A stretch of 64,000 nucleotides of DNA from Azospirillum agricola (GTDB lineage Bacteria > Pseudomonadota > Alphaproteobacteria > Azospirillales > Azospirillaceae). Numbering within the stretch: the stretch's first letter is position 1; each line of letters starts with the position of its first letter. This document shows positions 18,288-28,600 of the stretch, piece by piece. The translations under genes and the position numbers were made by a program. The notes beneath the pieces are model-generated. The model saw only the letters and a program-made list of their open reading frames with translations, was not told the DNA's origin and searched no databases. The DNA lies in assembly GCF_017876095.1 (NCBI RefSeq), contig NZ_JAGINM010000005.1, positions 310,001-374,000 of the forward strand, written 5' to 3'.

Positions 18288-19757
18288 ATGCCAGACGGAA
18301 GCATCGTTCAGCCGGAGAAGGCCCCGCTCACGCTGTTCGAAAGCCAAAAGAAAGTCCACCCGAAGGCGGTCAAGGGTGTTTACCGCCGTCTCAAGACCCT
18401 GACCTTCGCGGTCCTGCTGGCGCTGTTCTTCATCGCGCCCTGGATCCGCTGGGAGCGCGGCGGCGACGCGCCGGCCCAGGCGGTGCTGTTCGACCTGACG
18501 ACGCCCCGCTTCTTCATCTTCTGGATCGAGATCTGGCCGCAGGAGATCTATTACCTGACCGGCATCCTGATCGTCGCGGCGCTCGGGCTGTTCCTGGCGA
18601 CGGCGCTGGCCGGGCGCGTCTGGTGCGGCTTCGCCTGCCCGCACACGGTCTGGACCGACCTGTTCGTGTGGATCGAGCGCGTCTTCGAGGGCGACCGGGC
18701 CGAGCGCATCCGCGGCGACAAGGCGCCCTGGACCGCGCGCAAGCTGCTGCGCAAGACCGGCAAGCACGCCGGCTGGATCGCGCTCAGCCTCGTCACCGGC
18801 TTCGGCTTCGTCGCCTACTTCACCGACGCGCCGGCCCTGGCGCGCGACCTCGCGACCTTCCAGGCCTCCTACGAATCCTACAGCTTCTTCGCGCTGTTCG
18901 CCGGCATGACCTACCTGATGGCCGGCTGGACCCGCGAGCAGATGTGCATGTACATGTGCCCGTGGCCGCGCATCCAGTCCGCGATGCTGGACGAGCACAG
19001 CCTCGTCGTCACCTACCGGGCCGACCGTGGCGACAACCGCGCGCCCAAGCGCAAGTCGCAGAGCTGGGACGAGCGGCGGGCGCAGGGCTTCGGCGACTGC
19101 ATCGACTGCGGCCAGTGCGTGCAGGTCTGCCCGGTCGGCATCGACGTGCGCACCGGCGAGCAGGCCGACTGCATCAACTGCGGCCTGTGCGTCGACGCCT
19201 GCGACAGCATCATGGTCGCCCAGGGCCTGCCGACCAAGCTGATCGCCTTCGATTCGCTGGCCGCGCAGGAGACGCGGGCGCAGGGCAAGACCTATTCCTG
19301 GCGCTTCTTCCGCCCGCGCAGCATCGTCTACGCCCTGCTGATGCTGGTCATCGGCGGCGCCATGGCCTGGAGCTTCGCGCTGCGTCCCCGGCTGGACATC
19401 ACGGTGCTGCGCGACCGCGCCCCGCTGTTCGTCGCCCTGTCGGACGGCGGGCTGCGCAACGCCTACACCTTCAAGGTCGCCAACAAGACCCGGCAGCCGC
19501 GCTCCTACGCCCTGACCGTCAGCGGCCTGACCGGGGCCGAGGTCAAGGTGGTCGGCGAGGACGAATCGGCCGAGACCCACGGCGCGACCATCTCCGCCTC
19601 GCCGGACAGCGTCGCGACCTACCGCGTCTACGTCACCGCCCCCAAGGCGAACGTGAAGGCGGCCTCCACCCCGCTGACCTTCCACCTGACCGACACCGGC
19701 AGCAAGGACCAGGACAGCCACGCCAGCGTGTTCCTGGGTCCCGCGACCGGAAACTGA
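18288..19757 (+). CDS. ccoG: Cytochrome c oxidase accessory protein CcoG (RdxA/FixG)
   Basis: The 489-residue membrane iron-sulfur protein is implicated in maturation of the cbb3 oxidase, in particular in reducing copper for CcoN. TM helices lie near 38-55, 88-108, 160-180, 198-213 and 340-360. WCGFACPHTVW and MCMYMCPWPRIQ are the conserved membrane-side cysteine motifs. Two 4Fe-4S sites follow: CIDCGQCVQVCP (from about 271) and CINCGLCVDACD (from about 295). The C-terminal 130 residues form the Ig-like FixG domain. No ccoNOP, ccoH, ccoI or ccoS gene is in the window, so it is detached from the usual cluster but keeps an FNR-type site. The ATG fits the family start; no strong ribosome site is visible. 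Confidence 0.95.
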   Translation: MPDGSIVQPEKAPLTLFESQKKVHPKAVKGVYRRLKTLTFAVLLALFFIAPWIRWERGGDAPAQAVLFDLTTPRFFIFWIEIWPQEIYYLTGILIVAALGLFLATALAGRVWCGFACPHTVWTDLFVWIERVFEGDRAERIRGDKAPWTARKLLRKTGKHAGWIALSLVTGFGFVAYFTDAPALARDLATFQASYESYSFFALFAGMTYLMAGWTREQMCMYMCPWPRIQSAMLDEHSLVVTYRADRGDNRAPKRKSQSWDERRAQGFGDCIDCGQCVQVCPVGIDVRTGEQADCINCGLCVDACDSIMVAQGLPTKLIAFDSLAAQETRAQGKTYSWRFFRPRSIVYALLMLVIGGAMAWSFALRPRLDITVLRDRAPLFVALSDGGLRNAYTFKVANKTRQPRSYALTVSGLTGAEVKVVGEDESAETHGATISASPDSVATYRVYVTAPKANVKAASTPLTFHLTDTGSKDQDSHASVFLGPATGN

Positions 19758-19818
19758 CCGCCGGCGCCTGATCACCGACGACCGCCCGCCTGCAAACGGG
19801 CGTCGGACGTCGGCGCTC

Positions 19819-19839
19819 CGGGGAGGTCCCTCCTCCCCG
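19819..19839. repeat. GC-rich hairpin after ccoG
   Basis: CGGGGAGG and CCTCCCCG form a perfect 8-bp stem with a 5-base loop about 60 bases after the ccoG stop. No T tract follows, so it may be a weak or Rho-assisted end, or an RNA 3' stabiliser. Confidence 0.4.
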
Positions 19840-20001
19840 AAGGCGACCGCGAAAAGGTGGGTGCCCCCCCGTTTCGGCCTACCGCCTTTTCGCCCCGCCC
19901 CGAACGAGAACCCCACGCATGGACAGTGTGCGGAGCGCGCCGCACGCCTCACCTGACTCATCGAACGAGGGATGCACATCCCGGAACGAGGTGAGGCAGC
20001 C

Positions 20002-20559
20002 ATGCTCTTCGATTTCGAGCCCTCGGGCATCAACGACACCTACCTGCGCCTGACGCGCAACGGCCTGTCCTGCATCGTCGCCCCGGCGGGGGTGTGGAAC
20101 GGGCTGCTGCGGGTCAACTACATCGTGTCCTCGGCCCCCGGCGCGGTGGAGCCGCACATGGTCTTCCGCTGCCTCGACGTCGGCTGGGACGACGGCCGCT
20201 TCTGCTGGAAGGGCAAGGCGGCGCCGGTGATGACCAGCTCCGCCATGGTCGACATCATGCAGGAGCGCGGGCTGGTCAACGAGGCCGAGGCCGAGCGGCT
20301 GCTGTTCGGCATCAACAGCCCGGCGGCCGGCGCCTCGTCGGACGAGGCGCTGATGGTGCGCGCCCTGCTGTCCGGTTGCAGCTTCACCCCGGTCTACGAC
20401 GACACGCCGCTGCGCGGCGAACCGCCGGCCGTGGTCGGCTTCGCCCTGCGCACCCTGTCGGACCCCGGCGCCTACATGCTCGAGGCGCGGGCCGGCGTGC
20501 CGGTGCTCGACCCGGCGGCGCGCGACGCCCTCAAGCGGCAGACCGGCGTGCTGTTCTGA
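20002..20559 (+). CDS. Hypothetical protein, 185 aa
   Basis: I do not recognise this protein. It is soluble, has no signal peptide, and begins MLFDFEPSGINDTYLRLTRN. The body looks like one alpha/beta domain with conserved-looking aromatic residues (VAPAGVWNGLLRVNYIVSS, GWDDGRFCWKGKA) and three cysteines. The ATG at 20002 follows GAGGTGAGG, so the start is well supported. It stands alone between ccoG and a small orphan gene; context gives no clue to its role. Confidence 0.6.
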   Translation: MLFDFEPSGINDTYLRLTRNGLSCIVAPAGVWNGLLRVNYIVSSAPGAVEPHMVFRCLDVGWDDGRFCWKGKAAPVMTSSAMVDIMQERGLVNEAEAERLLFGINSPAAGASSDEALMVRALLSGCSFTPVYDDTPLRGEPPAVVGFALRTLSDPGAYMLEARAGVPVLDPAARDALKRQTGVLF

Positions 20560-20613
20560 CCGGCCCCCGGCCCGACCTTCGTGTTGGACCTTTGAGCGAT
20601 GGAAACTGTCACA

Positions 20614-20634
20614 GACCACAGGCATTCTGTGGTC
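20614..20634. repeat. Perfect inverted repeat between two orphan genes
   Basis: GACCACAG-GCATT-CTGTGGTC is a perfect 8+5+8 repeat. It sits 55 bases after the stop of the 185-residue gene and about 85 bases before the 54-residue gene. It could be an operator or an RNA hairpin. There is no T tract. Confidence 0.5.
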
Positions 20635-20717
20635 ATCGGACATGGAGCGTCACACCCGCGATCATCCGCCTCCCCCAGCGCCTCCCCCCCGGAGGCCCAT
20701 CCAAGGACCAGCCGGAC

Positions 20718-20882
20718 ATGCGCACGAACCTCGCCGACCGCTGCACCTCCCTGATCGGGCGCGCCCGCGCCGTTCTCAGCCGTCCCCTGCGCAACCGCCC
20801 CTTCATCCGCAAGCCGCTGGGCCGCCCCATGCGGATGGAGCTGCTGGACCTGGAACTGTTCCGCAACGACCTCCACGGCTGA
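20718..20882 (+). CDS. Possible small basic protein, 54 aa
   Basis: A 54-codon frame encodes MRTNLADRCTSLIGRARAVL followed by an arginine-rich segment and an acidic end (ELLDLELFRNDLHG). AAGGA lies about 11 bases before the ATG. The amphipathic, basic character resembles small DUF1127-like proteins only loosely. The TGA at 20880-20882 overlaps the first of two perfect 16-base tandem repeats (20881-20912). It is supported only by ribosome site, start and composition. Confidence 0.35.
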   Translation: MRTNLADRCTSLIGRARAVLSRPLRNRPFIRKPLGRPMRMELLDLELFRNDLHG

Positions 20883-20952
20883 CGCGGGGCACGGCCGACG
20901 CGGGGCACGGCCGAAGCCGGGTTCCACGCCGGCCCCGTCCGGCCAGCCCGAC

Positions 20953-22116
20953 CTACTTGACCAGATGCTCGTAACGGGCGTCGGTCAGCGTCTTCAGGAA
21001 GGCGACCAGCGCCCGGATGCGGCGGTCGTCCAGCGCCGGACCGGTTTCCAGCTCCGTCATCGACAGGGTGCCCGCCACCTCCGGCTTGCCCCAGGGCTTG
21101 CCCGTCTCCGGGTTGGTCGCCCCCTTGACGGTGCGGCTGTTGTAGCTGTTGTAGAAGCGGACCACCGTTTCGAGTTCCTGGAACACCCCGTTGTGCATGT
21201 AGGGGCCGGTGACGGCGACGTTGCGCAGCGTCGGGGTCTTGAACTTGCCGTCCTGCGCCGCGCTGGCCGCCGCCGGATTCTCGCGCAGGCCGTGATCGAC
21301 ATGCTTCGGCCCCTTGCCGTTGGCCGCGCGCAGCGCCGCGTTGACCGGCACGCCGATGTTGTGGTGCTCGTAGTTGGTGAAGGTCTCGCCCGGCGAGGCC
21401 GGGATCCGCTTCAACTGGTGGCACAGGTTGCAGTTGGTGAACTGGGTCGAGAAGAACAGGGTCATGCCCAGATCCTCCTCCGGCGACATCTTGTACTCGC
21501 CGCGCAGATAGCGGTCGTACTTCGAATCGAAGGGGGCGAAGGCGTCGGTCTCCTCGAAACGGGCGATCGCGTCGCTCATCGCGTCGAAGGCGCGATCGGC
21601 GTTGTCCAGCACCCCGGCGCCGTACAGCGCGACGAAGGCGCGGGCGTAGGACGGATTCTCGGCCAGCCGCTGCCGCACCTGCTCCTTGGAGGCCATGCCC
21701 ATCTCGCCGGGATTGAGCGGCGGGCCACCCGCCTGCTCCTTCAGCGTCGCCGCCCGGCCGTCATGGAACTGCCCGCCGACCGCGCGGCCCTTGGCGTTGA
21801 AGGAGAAGGCCGGGCTGAACTTCGCGTAGGCGGCGCTCGGCGCGTTGCGGTCGCCGATCGACCTGCCGTCGGCCCCGACCGACGCGGCGCCGCCGACGCC
21901 GCCGTCGCGCGGGTCGGCGAAACCGGCCATCGGGTTGTGGCAGTCCGCGCAGGATTGCGTGCGGTTGAAGGACAGGGCGGTGTCGGAGAACAACGCCTCG
22001 CCCAGCTTTTCCCTGGTCGGCGGATCCCCGGCCGCGGCGGGGGGCGCCGCGAGGGCCAGCAGCAGAGCGACGGGCAGGACGGCGCGGCGGAAACGGGACG
22101 AGGTGAAGATCGGCAT
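20953..22116 (-). CDS. Dihaem cytochrome c peroxidase (CcpA/MauG family)
   Basis: The 387-residue periplasmic protein has two c-type haem sites, CADCH (56-60) and CNLCH (229-233), after a signal peptide ending near residue 29. Members reduce hydrogen peroxide with electrons from cytochrome c, or as MauG-like enzymes oxidise a protein partner. Family signatures include FSDTALSFNRTQSCADCHNP, FHDGRAATLKEQ and TPTLRNVAVTGPYMHNGVF. The ATG at 22116 (MPIFTSS) has GGAG about 8 bases upstream and is preferred to the 9-residue-longer start. It is monocistronic; no mau genes are nearby, so peroxidase is the more likely role. Confidence 0.9.
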   Translation of the reverse strand: MPIFTSSRFRRAVLPVALLLALAAPPAAAGDPPTREKLGEALFSDTALSFNRTQSCADCHNPMAGFADPRDGGVGGAASVGADGRSIGDRNAPSAAYAKFSPAFSFNAKGRAVGGQFHDGRAATLKEQAGGPPLNPGEMGMASKEQVRQRLAENPSYARAFVALYGAGVLDNADRAFDAMSDAIARFEETDAFAPFDSKYDRYLRGEYKMSPEEDLGMTLFFSTQFTNCNLCHQLKRIPASPGETFTNYEHHNIGVPVNAALRAANGKGPKHVDHGLRENPAAASAAQDGKFKTPTLRNVAVTGPYMHNGVFQELETVVRFYNSYNSRTVKGATNPETGKPWGKPEVAGTLSMTELETGPALDDRRIRALVAFLKTLTDARYEHLVK

Positions 22117-22252
22117 GACGACACTCCGGGAACCGGCCCGCAAAGCCCGCGGACCGGCGCCACTATGAGCGTTCCGGCTTAACCAAGCATGAGAATCGCT
22201 CGCAGCCGGGTGAGGCAGATTGCCGCCCGCCCCGTCCCGTCCGGCCGCCGCC

Positions 22253-23071
22253 CTACTCCCTGGCGAGCAGGTCGCGGATGGCGTTGACCAGCGGCTTCAT
22301 GTGGAAGGTCGATTCGGGCGACACGGCGACGGTGCCGCCGGCCGCCTCCACCGCCTCGGCCACCACCGGGCCGACGGCGGCGATGCGGGTGTTGCGGAAG
22401 GCCGCGCGGAAGGCGTCGGACAGGCCGCAGGCCTCCGCCACCTCGTGCAGGCGGCGCACCTGGGGCGAGGCGGTGAAGGCGACGAAATCGATGCGCCCGG
22501 CCGCCATCTCGCGGATCGCCGTTTCCACGGCGCCGGTTTCGGAATCGGAGGCGTAGCGGTAGGGCGTCACCGCCACCGGCTCGCCGCCGCGCGCCCACAC
22601 CGCGTCGAGCAGGACCGCGTTGGGGTTGTCGGGGTAGAGCTGGACGCCGACCGTCCGCCCCGACAGATCCTCGTCGGCCAGCGCCTGGATCACGCCGTCC
22701 GTCGTCGGGGCCGGGGCCAGCTTGTACGGCCCCAGCCCGATCTCGCGCAGCGCCTTGACCGGCTTCGGCCCGCGCACGAAGATTCGGGTGCGGCCGAGGG
22801 CGACGACGACCTCCGCCTCCCGCCCGTCGGCGCGGGCGACCGTCATCAGGCGGCGCAGCCCCTCGCCGGTCAGCAGCACGACGTCGTGGAAACCGCCGGC
22901 CACCAGCCGGTCGAGCCAGCCCCGCGCCGGGGCGGGGTCGTCGAGGTCGAGGATCTTCACCATCGGGCAGCGGATCGTCTCCGCGCCGTGCTGCTCCATC
23001 ATGCCGGCGAACAGGTCGAGGTCCCGGCTCTCCGGCACCAGAATCCGCCGCCCCGCCAGATCGCCGCCCAT
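22253..23071 (-). CDS. hemD: Uroporphyrinogen-III synthase HemD
   Basis: The 272-residue two-domain enzyme cyclises hydroxymethylbilane to uroporphyrinogen III, a branch point for haem, sirohaem and cobalamin. RRILVPESRDLDLFAGMMEQ starts the first domain. DFVAFTASPQVRRLHEVAE and NTRIAAVGPVVAEAVEAAGG are the conserved HemD segments of the second. I chose the ATG at 23071, preceded by GGGGACGGC; the longer frame has no better site. The separate placement from hemC and the closing region (STFHMKPLVNAIRDLL) fit the stand-alone HemD seen with nitrate/nitrite or haem metabolism genes. Confidence 0.82.
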   Translation of the reverse strand: MGGDLAGRRILVPESRDLDLFAGMMEQHGAETIRCPMVKILDLDDPAPARGWLDRLVAGGFHDVVLLTGEGLRRLMTVARADGREAEVVVALGRTRIFVRGPKPVKALREIGLGPYKLAPAPTTDGVIQALADEDLSGRTVGVQLYPDNPNAVLLDAVWARGGEPVAVTPYRYASDSETGAVETAIREMAAGRIDFVAFTASPQVRRLHEVAEACGLSDAFRAAFRNTRIAAVGPVVAEAVEAAGGTVAVSPESTFHMKPLVNAIRDLLARE

Positions 23072-23225
23072 GCCGTCCCCGCGCTTGCCGTGTCTCACCG
23101 CGCCGAGCCTAGATCGGATCGCGCAAAATCGGAATCGATTTGACGCGTGAATCCGATCGCCGGACATGAAGCCATGGCAGGCGCGGCCGCGCCGCGTCAT
23201 CCGCCATCCCGGCGCGCGACCGCCT

Positions 23226-23852
23226 TCACACGTTCTGGCGGCGGCAGTGCAGCAGGCTGAACAGGCCGAAGGGCGGCACGGTCCGCACGCTCTCCACCGC
23301 CAGCCGCGAGCCCTGCATCAGCGACTCCATGGTGAAGTCGGGGCGCCAGCCGAGCTTCTTCGACAGCGGCGCCAGCCAGCCCTCGACCGCGCGGCGGATG
23401 CCGGGGCGCGGGGCCGCGAAATGGTTGACGATCACGATGTCGCCGCCCGGCTTGCAGACCCGCTCCAGCTCGGCCATCGTGCCCTGCGGGTCGGGGACCA
23501 CCGTCATCACATACATGGCGACCACCACGTCGAAGCTGTCGTCGGCGAAGGCCAGCTTGCCGGCGTCCATCTCCAGCAGACCCTCGACATGGTCGAGCCC
23601 CTCGCGCGCCACCCGCTCCTGCGCCACCTTCAGCATGTCGGTGGACAGGTCGATGCCGACGACGCGGTTGTCCTTGCGGTAGTCCGACAGCGACAGCCCG
23701 GTGCCGACGCCGACCTCCAGGATGCGCCGGCCGCCCCGGCGGTTCAGCCAGGCGACCGCGGCGTGGCGGCCCGACGCCAGCAGCACCCCGAACACCCGGT
23801 CGTAGAAACCGGCGTAGCGGCGGTAGGCGGCGCGGATGGAATCGGCGTCCAT
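23226..23852 (-). CDS. pmtA: SAM-dependent phospholipid N-methyltransferase, PmtA-like
   Basis: The 208-residue class I methyltransferase probably methylates phosphatidylethanolamine toward phosphatidylcholine. The SAM site is ILEVGVGTGLSLSDY (motif I) with VVGIDLSTDML (post I). MYVMTVVPDPQGTMAELERV and CKPGGDIVIVNHF match the Rhodobacter/Rhizobium PmtA group. AGAGGAC directly precedes the ATG at 23852, so the longer upstream frame is not used. The gene is divergent from psiF across about 400 bases of otherwise featureless sequence (23853-24256). Confidence 0.8.
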   Translation of the reverse strand: MDADSIRAAYRRYAGFYDRVFGVLLASGRHAAVAWLNRRGGRRILEVGVGTGLSLSDYRKDNRVVGIDLSTDMLKVAQERVAREGLDHVEGLLEMDAGKLAFADDSFDVVVAMYVMTVVPDPQGTMAELERVCKPGGDIVIVNHFAAPRPGIRRAVEGWLAPLSKKLGWRPDFTMESLMQGSRLAVESVRTVPPFGLFSLLHCRRQNV

Positions 23853-24256
23853 GTCCTCTGCTCTCCCTTTTTTCGAATTCCCGAGAGTTGCAGCCGACGA
23901 ACCGACAGGGCCGGCGCGGCCGCACCATAACCGGCTTCCCACCGCAATGAAAGTGATGCGAAAGGAGGAACCGCCCGGAACCGCAGGATGATCTCCCGGT
24001 CTTCTTGGAGACCCGGGCCCGGCGACTTTGCATCTTCTGTTTATTTTGAACGATCAATCAAAAACCATCGACTTGGCGCGCCGGAGTTCATGGCGTCATC
24101 GTCGTCCGCCTCCCGGCATGAAGACTCGTCATCCCCTCCAAGCGCTCCCTTGGCGTTCGTGGGCGACCGTGCGATTCTCGGATCGTCAGGCCACCCCGCG
24201 ACAGACGCGCCCCGCATCGGGACGACGGCGGTTTCCACGGCCGGGAGGAACGCACC

Positions 24257-24562
24257 ATGAAGACTTTTGGCATCGCCGCATCCGCCCTCGTCCTGGCCCT
24301 CGCCGTCGGGACGCCGGCCATGGCCGCCACCCCGCAGCAGGAGAAGATGCAGGCCTGCAACGCCGACGCGACCGGCAAGGGCCTGAAGGGCGACGAGCGC
24401 AAGAGCTTCATGAGCTCCTGCCTGTCCAACAAGCCGGCCGCCGCCGCCACGGCCAAGACGATGACCCCGCAGCAGGAGCGGATGAAGAAGTGCAACGCGG
24501 ACGCGACCGGCAAGACCGGCGACGACCGCAAGGCCTTCATGAGCGCCTGCCTGAAGGGCTGA
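24257..24562 (+). CDS. psiF: PsiF-repeat periplasmic protein
   Basis: The 101-residue exported protein has a signal peptide (to about residue 23, TPAMA) followed by two PsiF repeats. Each reads like TPQQEKMQACNADATGKGLK and ends in FMSxCL, and each carries two cysteines. PsiF is named for phosphate-starvation induction in E. coli; its biochemical role is unknown. GGGAGGAA sits 6 bases before the ATG. No obvious Pho box was recognised upstream. A MerR regulator gene follows 105 bases later but belongs with the acyl-CoA ligase. Confidence 0.9.
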   Translation: MKTFGIAASALVLALAVGTPAMAATPQQEKMQACNADATGKGLKGDERKSFMSSCLSNKPAAAATAKTMTPQQERMKKCNADATGKTGDDRKAFMSACLKG

Positions 24563-24667
24563 CCCCCCGCCTGCCCGCCCATCCCGGAGGACCTAAAGCA
24601 CGCTTTATGCTTGGCCGTTGACTTTGCCGGCGGTTCCTGTCGAAATCGCCGGCAAGGGAGACATTTC

Positions 24668-25069
24668 ATGGCCGACAGAAGCCGGGTCTATGGCGTGACG
24701 GAACTGGCTGCCGAGTTCGACCTGACGCCGCAGGCCCTGCGCTTCTACGAGGAGAAGGGGCTGCTGTCGCCGCAGCGCGCGGCCGGACGGCGGGTCTTCA
24801 CCTACCGCGACCGGGCGCGCCTGATCCTGATCCTGAAGTTCCGCCGCGTCGGCTTCTCGCTCGACCAGATCGCCGAATATCTCGCCCACTACCGCTCCGG
24901 CCGACCCAGCGCCTGCCAGTACCGCGACGGGCTGGCCAAGATCCGCGGCCGGCTGTCGGCGCTGGAACGGATGCAGGCGGAGATCGCCGACATCATGAGC
25001 GACCTGAAGCTGATGGAGCGGGACGCCGAACGGCGACTCGCCGCCTGCGAGGCGGCGGCCGCCGAATGA
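24668..25069 (+). CDS. MerR-family transcriptional regulator
   Basis: The 133-residue regulator has the MerR winged helix at its N-terminus (VYGVTELAAEFDLTPQALRF, then YEEKGLLSPQRAAGRRVFTY) and a C-terminal dimerisation coiled coil ending in EAAAAE. There is one cysteine in CQYRDG and one near the end, so it does not look like a classical metal sensor. It more resembles the MerR regulators that sit before fatty-acid or acyl-CoA genes. AAGGGAGAC precedes the ATG. It lies 70 bases upstream of the acyl-CoA ligase and probably controls it. Confidence 0.85.
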   Translation: MADRSRVYGVTELAAEFDLTPQALRFYEEKGLLSPQRAAGRRVFTYRDRARLILILKFRRVGFSLDQIAEYLAHYRSGRPSACQYRDGLAKIRGRLSALERMQAEIADIMSDLKLMERDAERRLAACEAAAAE

Positions 25070-25139
25070 CGCCCACCGCCGCATGGCGCCCACCACAGAA
25101 CCCCACCACCCAAAAACCAAAGAACCGGGAGTGACACCA

Positions 25140-26765
<1,626 letters not shown>

Positions 26766-26802
26766 GGGCGGCGGCTTCGGCCTCCGGCGTCCCCTCCCCG
26801 CT

Positions 26803-26847
26803 CCCCTTCCACGCCGCCCCCTTCCACATCGCCCCCTTCCACGCCGG
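26803..26847. repeat. Three tandem 15-bp units in an intergenic region
   Basis: Three adjacent copies of CCCCTTCCACgcCGC (26803-26817, 26818-26832, 26833-26847) differ at only a few positions. The third copy provides the left arm of the terminator at 26831-26860. Confidence 0.85.
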
Positions 26848-26860
26848 AAGGGGGCTTTTT
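26831..26860 (+). terminator. Intrinsic terminator of the acyl-CoA ligase gene
   Basis: GCCCCCTTCC and GGAAGGGGGC form a perfect 10-bp stem with an ACGCC loop, followed directly by TTTTT. Confidence 0.85.
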
Positions 26861-26908
26861 CGTCGCTCTCCGCGCCGGCCCCGGCAACGCGACGCGCCTC
26901 CCCCGAAT

Positions 26909-26934
26909 GAAAATGAGAAGCCCTCGCATTTTTC
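26909..26934. promoter_or_regulatory. A/T-rich dyad before the metal operon, candidate metalloregulator site
   Basis: GAAAATGAGA and TCGCATTTTTC face each other around a 5-base centre, about 80-105 bases before the PepSY gene. Read on the other strand, TGCGA-N5-TCTCATTTTC resembles the ends of the Fur-type boxes at 60247, 60958 and 63202, but with a GC-rich middle. It could be a Fur or Zur operator or an RNA stem. Confidence 0.3.
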
Positions 26935-27015
26935 GGTGAGGGAAGCCGGCCTCCCGTTCGTCTTTGGGGCGGGGGCGGTGCTTCCTGTCGGGGTGGGTCC
27001 TGCGGAGAGTATGAG

Positions 27016-28152
27016 ATGAGCGCTGGCAAGTCGCGCACGCGGCTGTGGTTCCTGTGGCATTCCTGGCTGGCGATGCCGATCTGGGCCTTTCTGTTCTTCA
27101 TTTGCGTGACCGGCACCGTCGCCGTGGTCAGCACCGAGATCATGTGGCTGGTCGATCCCTCCATGCGGGCGTCGGGCGAGGGCGAGCCGCTGCCGCCCAG
27201 CGCGCTGATCGCCGCCGCCGAAAAGGCGGCGCCGGACGGCCGGGTCGCCTCGCTGAGCTGGGGCGGATCCCACATGGCGGTGGGCGCCCGCATGGCGATG
27301 CCCGACGGCACCTTCACCACCGCCTGGATCAACCCGGTCAGCGGGGTCGTCCAGGGACTGTCCACCGGCAACTCGTTCCGCCAGTTCCTGCGCGCGCTGC
27401 ACGGCTGGCTGATCACCTTCCCGGTCGGCTGGTATCTGGTGTCGGCGATGGCGATCCCGCTGGTCGGGTCGCTGGTCACCGGGCTGGTGGTCTACAAGAA
27501 ATTCTGGAAATCCTTCTACCAGCCGCGCATCCGCTGGAAACAGGCGCCGCGCGTGATGTGGGGCGACCTGCACCGCGTCGCCGGCACCTGGTCGATCTGG
27601 TTCATCGCCGTCATCGCCGTCACCAGCCTGTGGTTCCTGATCTACATGGCGCTGATCCATCTCGGCATGGGGCTGGGCGGCAGCAAGCCGCCGGTGATGC
27701 TGGCGCGCGACCAGATCCCGGTGGCGGCGGCCCGGCCCAAGCCCGACGCCGACGCCATCCTCGCCACCGCCATGGCCACCCTGCCCGACATGCGGCTGCG
27801 CTTCCTGGGGCTGCCGGGGACCGCCTACGACCCGGCGACGGTGATCGGCACCAGCGGGCAGGTGCCGCTGCTGCCCGACTTCATCCGCATCAACCCCTTC
27901 GACGCCACGGTGATCGTCGTCGAGGGCGGGCTGGACGGCGCGTCCGGCATCGAGCTGACCCGCACCATCATGCGCGCGCTCCACACCGGCGATTTCGGCG
28001 GCCTGCCGATCAAGCTGATCTGGTTCGCCTTCGGCGCGCTGATGAGCACCCTGATCCTCAGCGGCATGCTGATCTGGATGAAGCGGACGGCGCGCGCCAC
28101 CATGGAGGTGGTGCGCGCGGTCAAGACGGCGAGGGCCTCCTCCAATGCGTAA
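27016..28152 (+). CDS. PepSY-associated transmembrane protein
   Basis: The 378-residue inner-membrane protein of the PepSY_TM family has four hydrophobic segments (about 17-40, 140-160, 190-215 and 335-355). The typical phrase [15 protein letters not shown] follows an [14 protein letters not shown] segment. Relatives sit in siderophore and metal uptake operons, and some (FoxB-like) are thought to reduce bound metal at the membrane. Histidines in the helices (LHGW, DLHRVAG, LIHLG, ALHTGD) could carry haem, which is inference. GGAGAG lies 6 bases before the ATG. It is the first gene of a coupled operon reaching to 32967. Confidence 0.82.
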   Translation: MSAGKSRTRLWFLWHSWLAMPIWAFLFFICVTGTVAVVSTEIMWLVDPSMRASGEGEPLPPSALIAAAEKAAPDGRVASLSWGGSHMAVGARMAMPDGTFTTAWINPVSGVVQGLSTGNSFRQFLRALHGWLITFPVGWYLVSAMAIPLVGSLVTGLVVYKKFWKSFYQPRIRWKQAPRVMWGDLHRVAGTWSIWFIAVIAVTSLWFLIYMALIHLGMGLGGSKPPVMLARDQIPVAAARPKPDADAILATAMATLPDMRLRFLGLPGTAYDPATVIGTSGQVPLLPDFIRINPFDATVIVVEGGLDGASGIELTRTIMRALHTGDFGGLPIKLIWFAFGALMSTLILSGMLIWMKRTARATMEVVRAVKTARASSNA

Positions 28153-28600
28153 GCTCTGGCAGCGCGGCAAGTTCCATCTCAGCGCGCTGATGATGCTGGT
28201 GCCGCTTCCCTTCCTGCCCAACTACTTCAGCCCGAAGCCGATCTTCGCCCCGCCCGAGATCCGGCGCGACGTCAGCGCCGGCCCCTTCCCGATCACGCTG
28301 ATCACCCACGACGAGGCGCCCCACCGGGGCGTCACGGGGGAGCGGCTGAAGGAGTACCACATCCACCTCCGCCCGGCCGACATCGACAAGGTGCGCGGGG
28401 TCTTCCTGCGCGTCGGCAAGCCGCGCAGCCTGCGCGCCGCCGGGGCGCTCGGCTTCGGCAACCCGTACGAGCGCGAGGCCGAGGTCACGGTGCCGGCCGA
28501 TCCGACCGGGACCGAGGAGCTGTGGGTGACGGTCGAGGACTGGAACGGGCAGGTCCATCAGGCATCGACGCCGCTGGCCGGCTTCTTGGGAGGGACATGA
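28145..28600 (+). CDS. Membrane-anchored or exported protein of unknown function, 151 aa
   Basis: I do not recognise this family. A basic start and a hydrophobic stretch (FHLSALMMLVPLPFLPNYFS) suggest a signal anchor. The rest looks like a single beta-sandwich domain (FPITLITHDEAPHRGV, EYHIHLRPADIDKVRGVFLR, EELWVTVEDWNGQVHQA). Several histidines (HDEAPH, YHIH, VHQ) could be metal ligands. It overlaps the PepSY gene by 8 bases and is coupled to the next gene by an ATGA. Its position argues for a periplasmic role in metal handling. Confidence 0.7.
   Translation: MRKLWQRGKFHLSALMMLVPLPFLPNYFSPKPIFAPPEIRRDVSAGPFPITLITHDEAPHRGVTGERLKEYHIHLRPADIDKVRGVFLRVGKPRSLRAAGALGFGNPYEREAEVTVPADPTGTEELWVTVEDWNGQVHQASTPLAGFLGGT

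Noticed and set aside
20953..22116. MauG role for the dihaem protein
   Set aside because: No methylamine dehydrogenase genes are nearby; the general peroxidase assignment is safer.
26803..26860. Possible CRISPR-like array because of three short repeats
   Set aside because: The units abut each other with no spacers and are part of a terminator; no cas gene is in the window.
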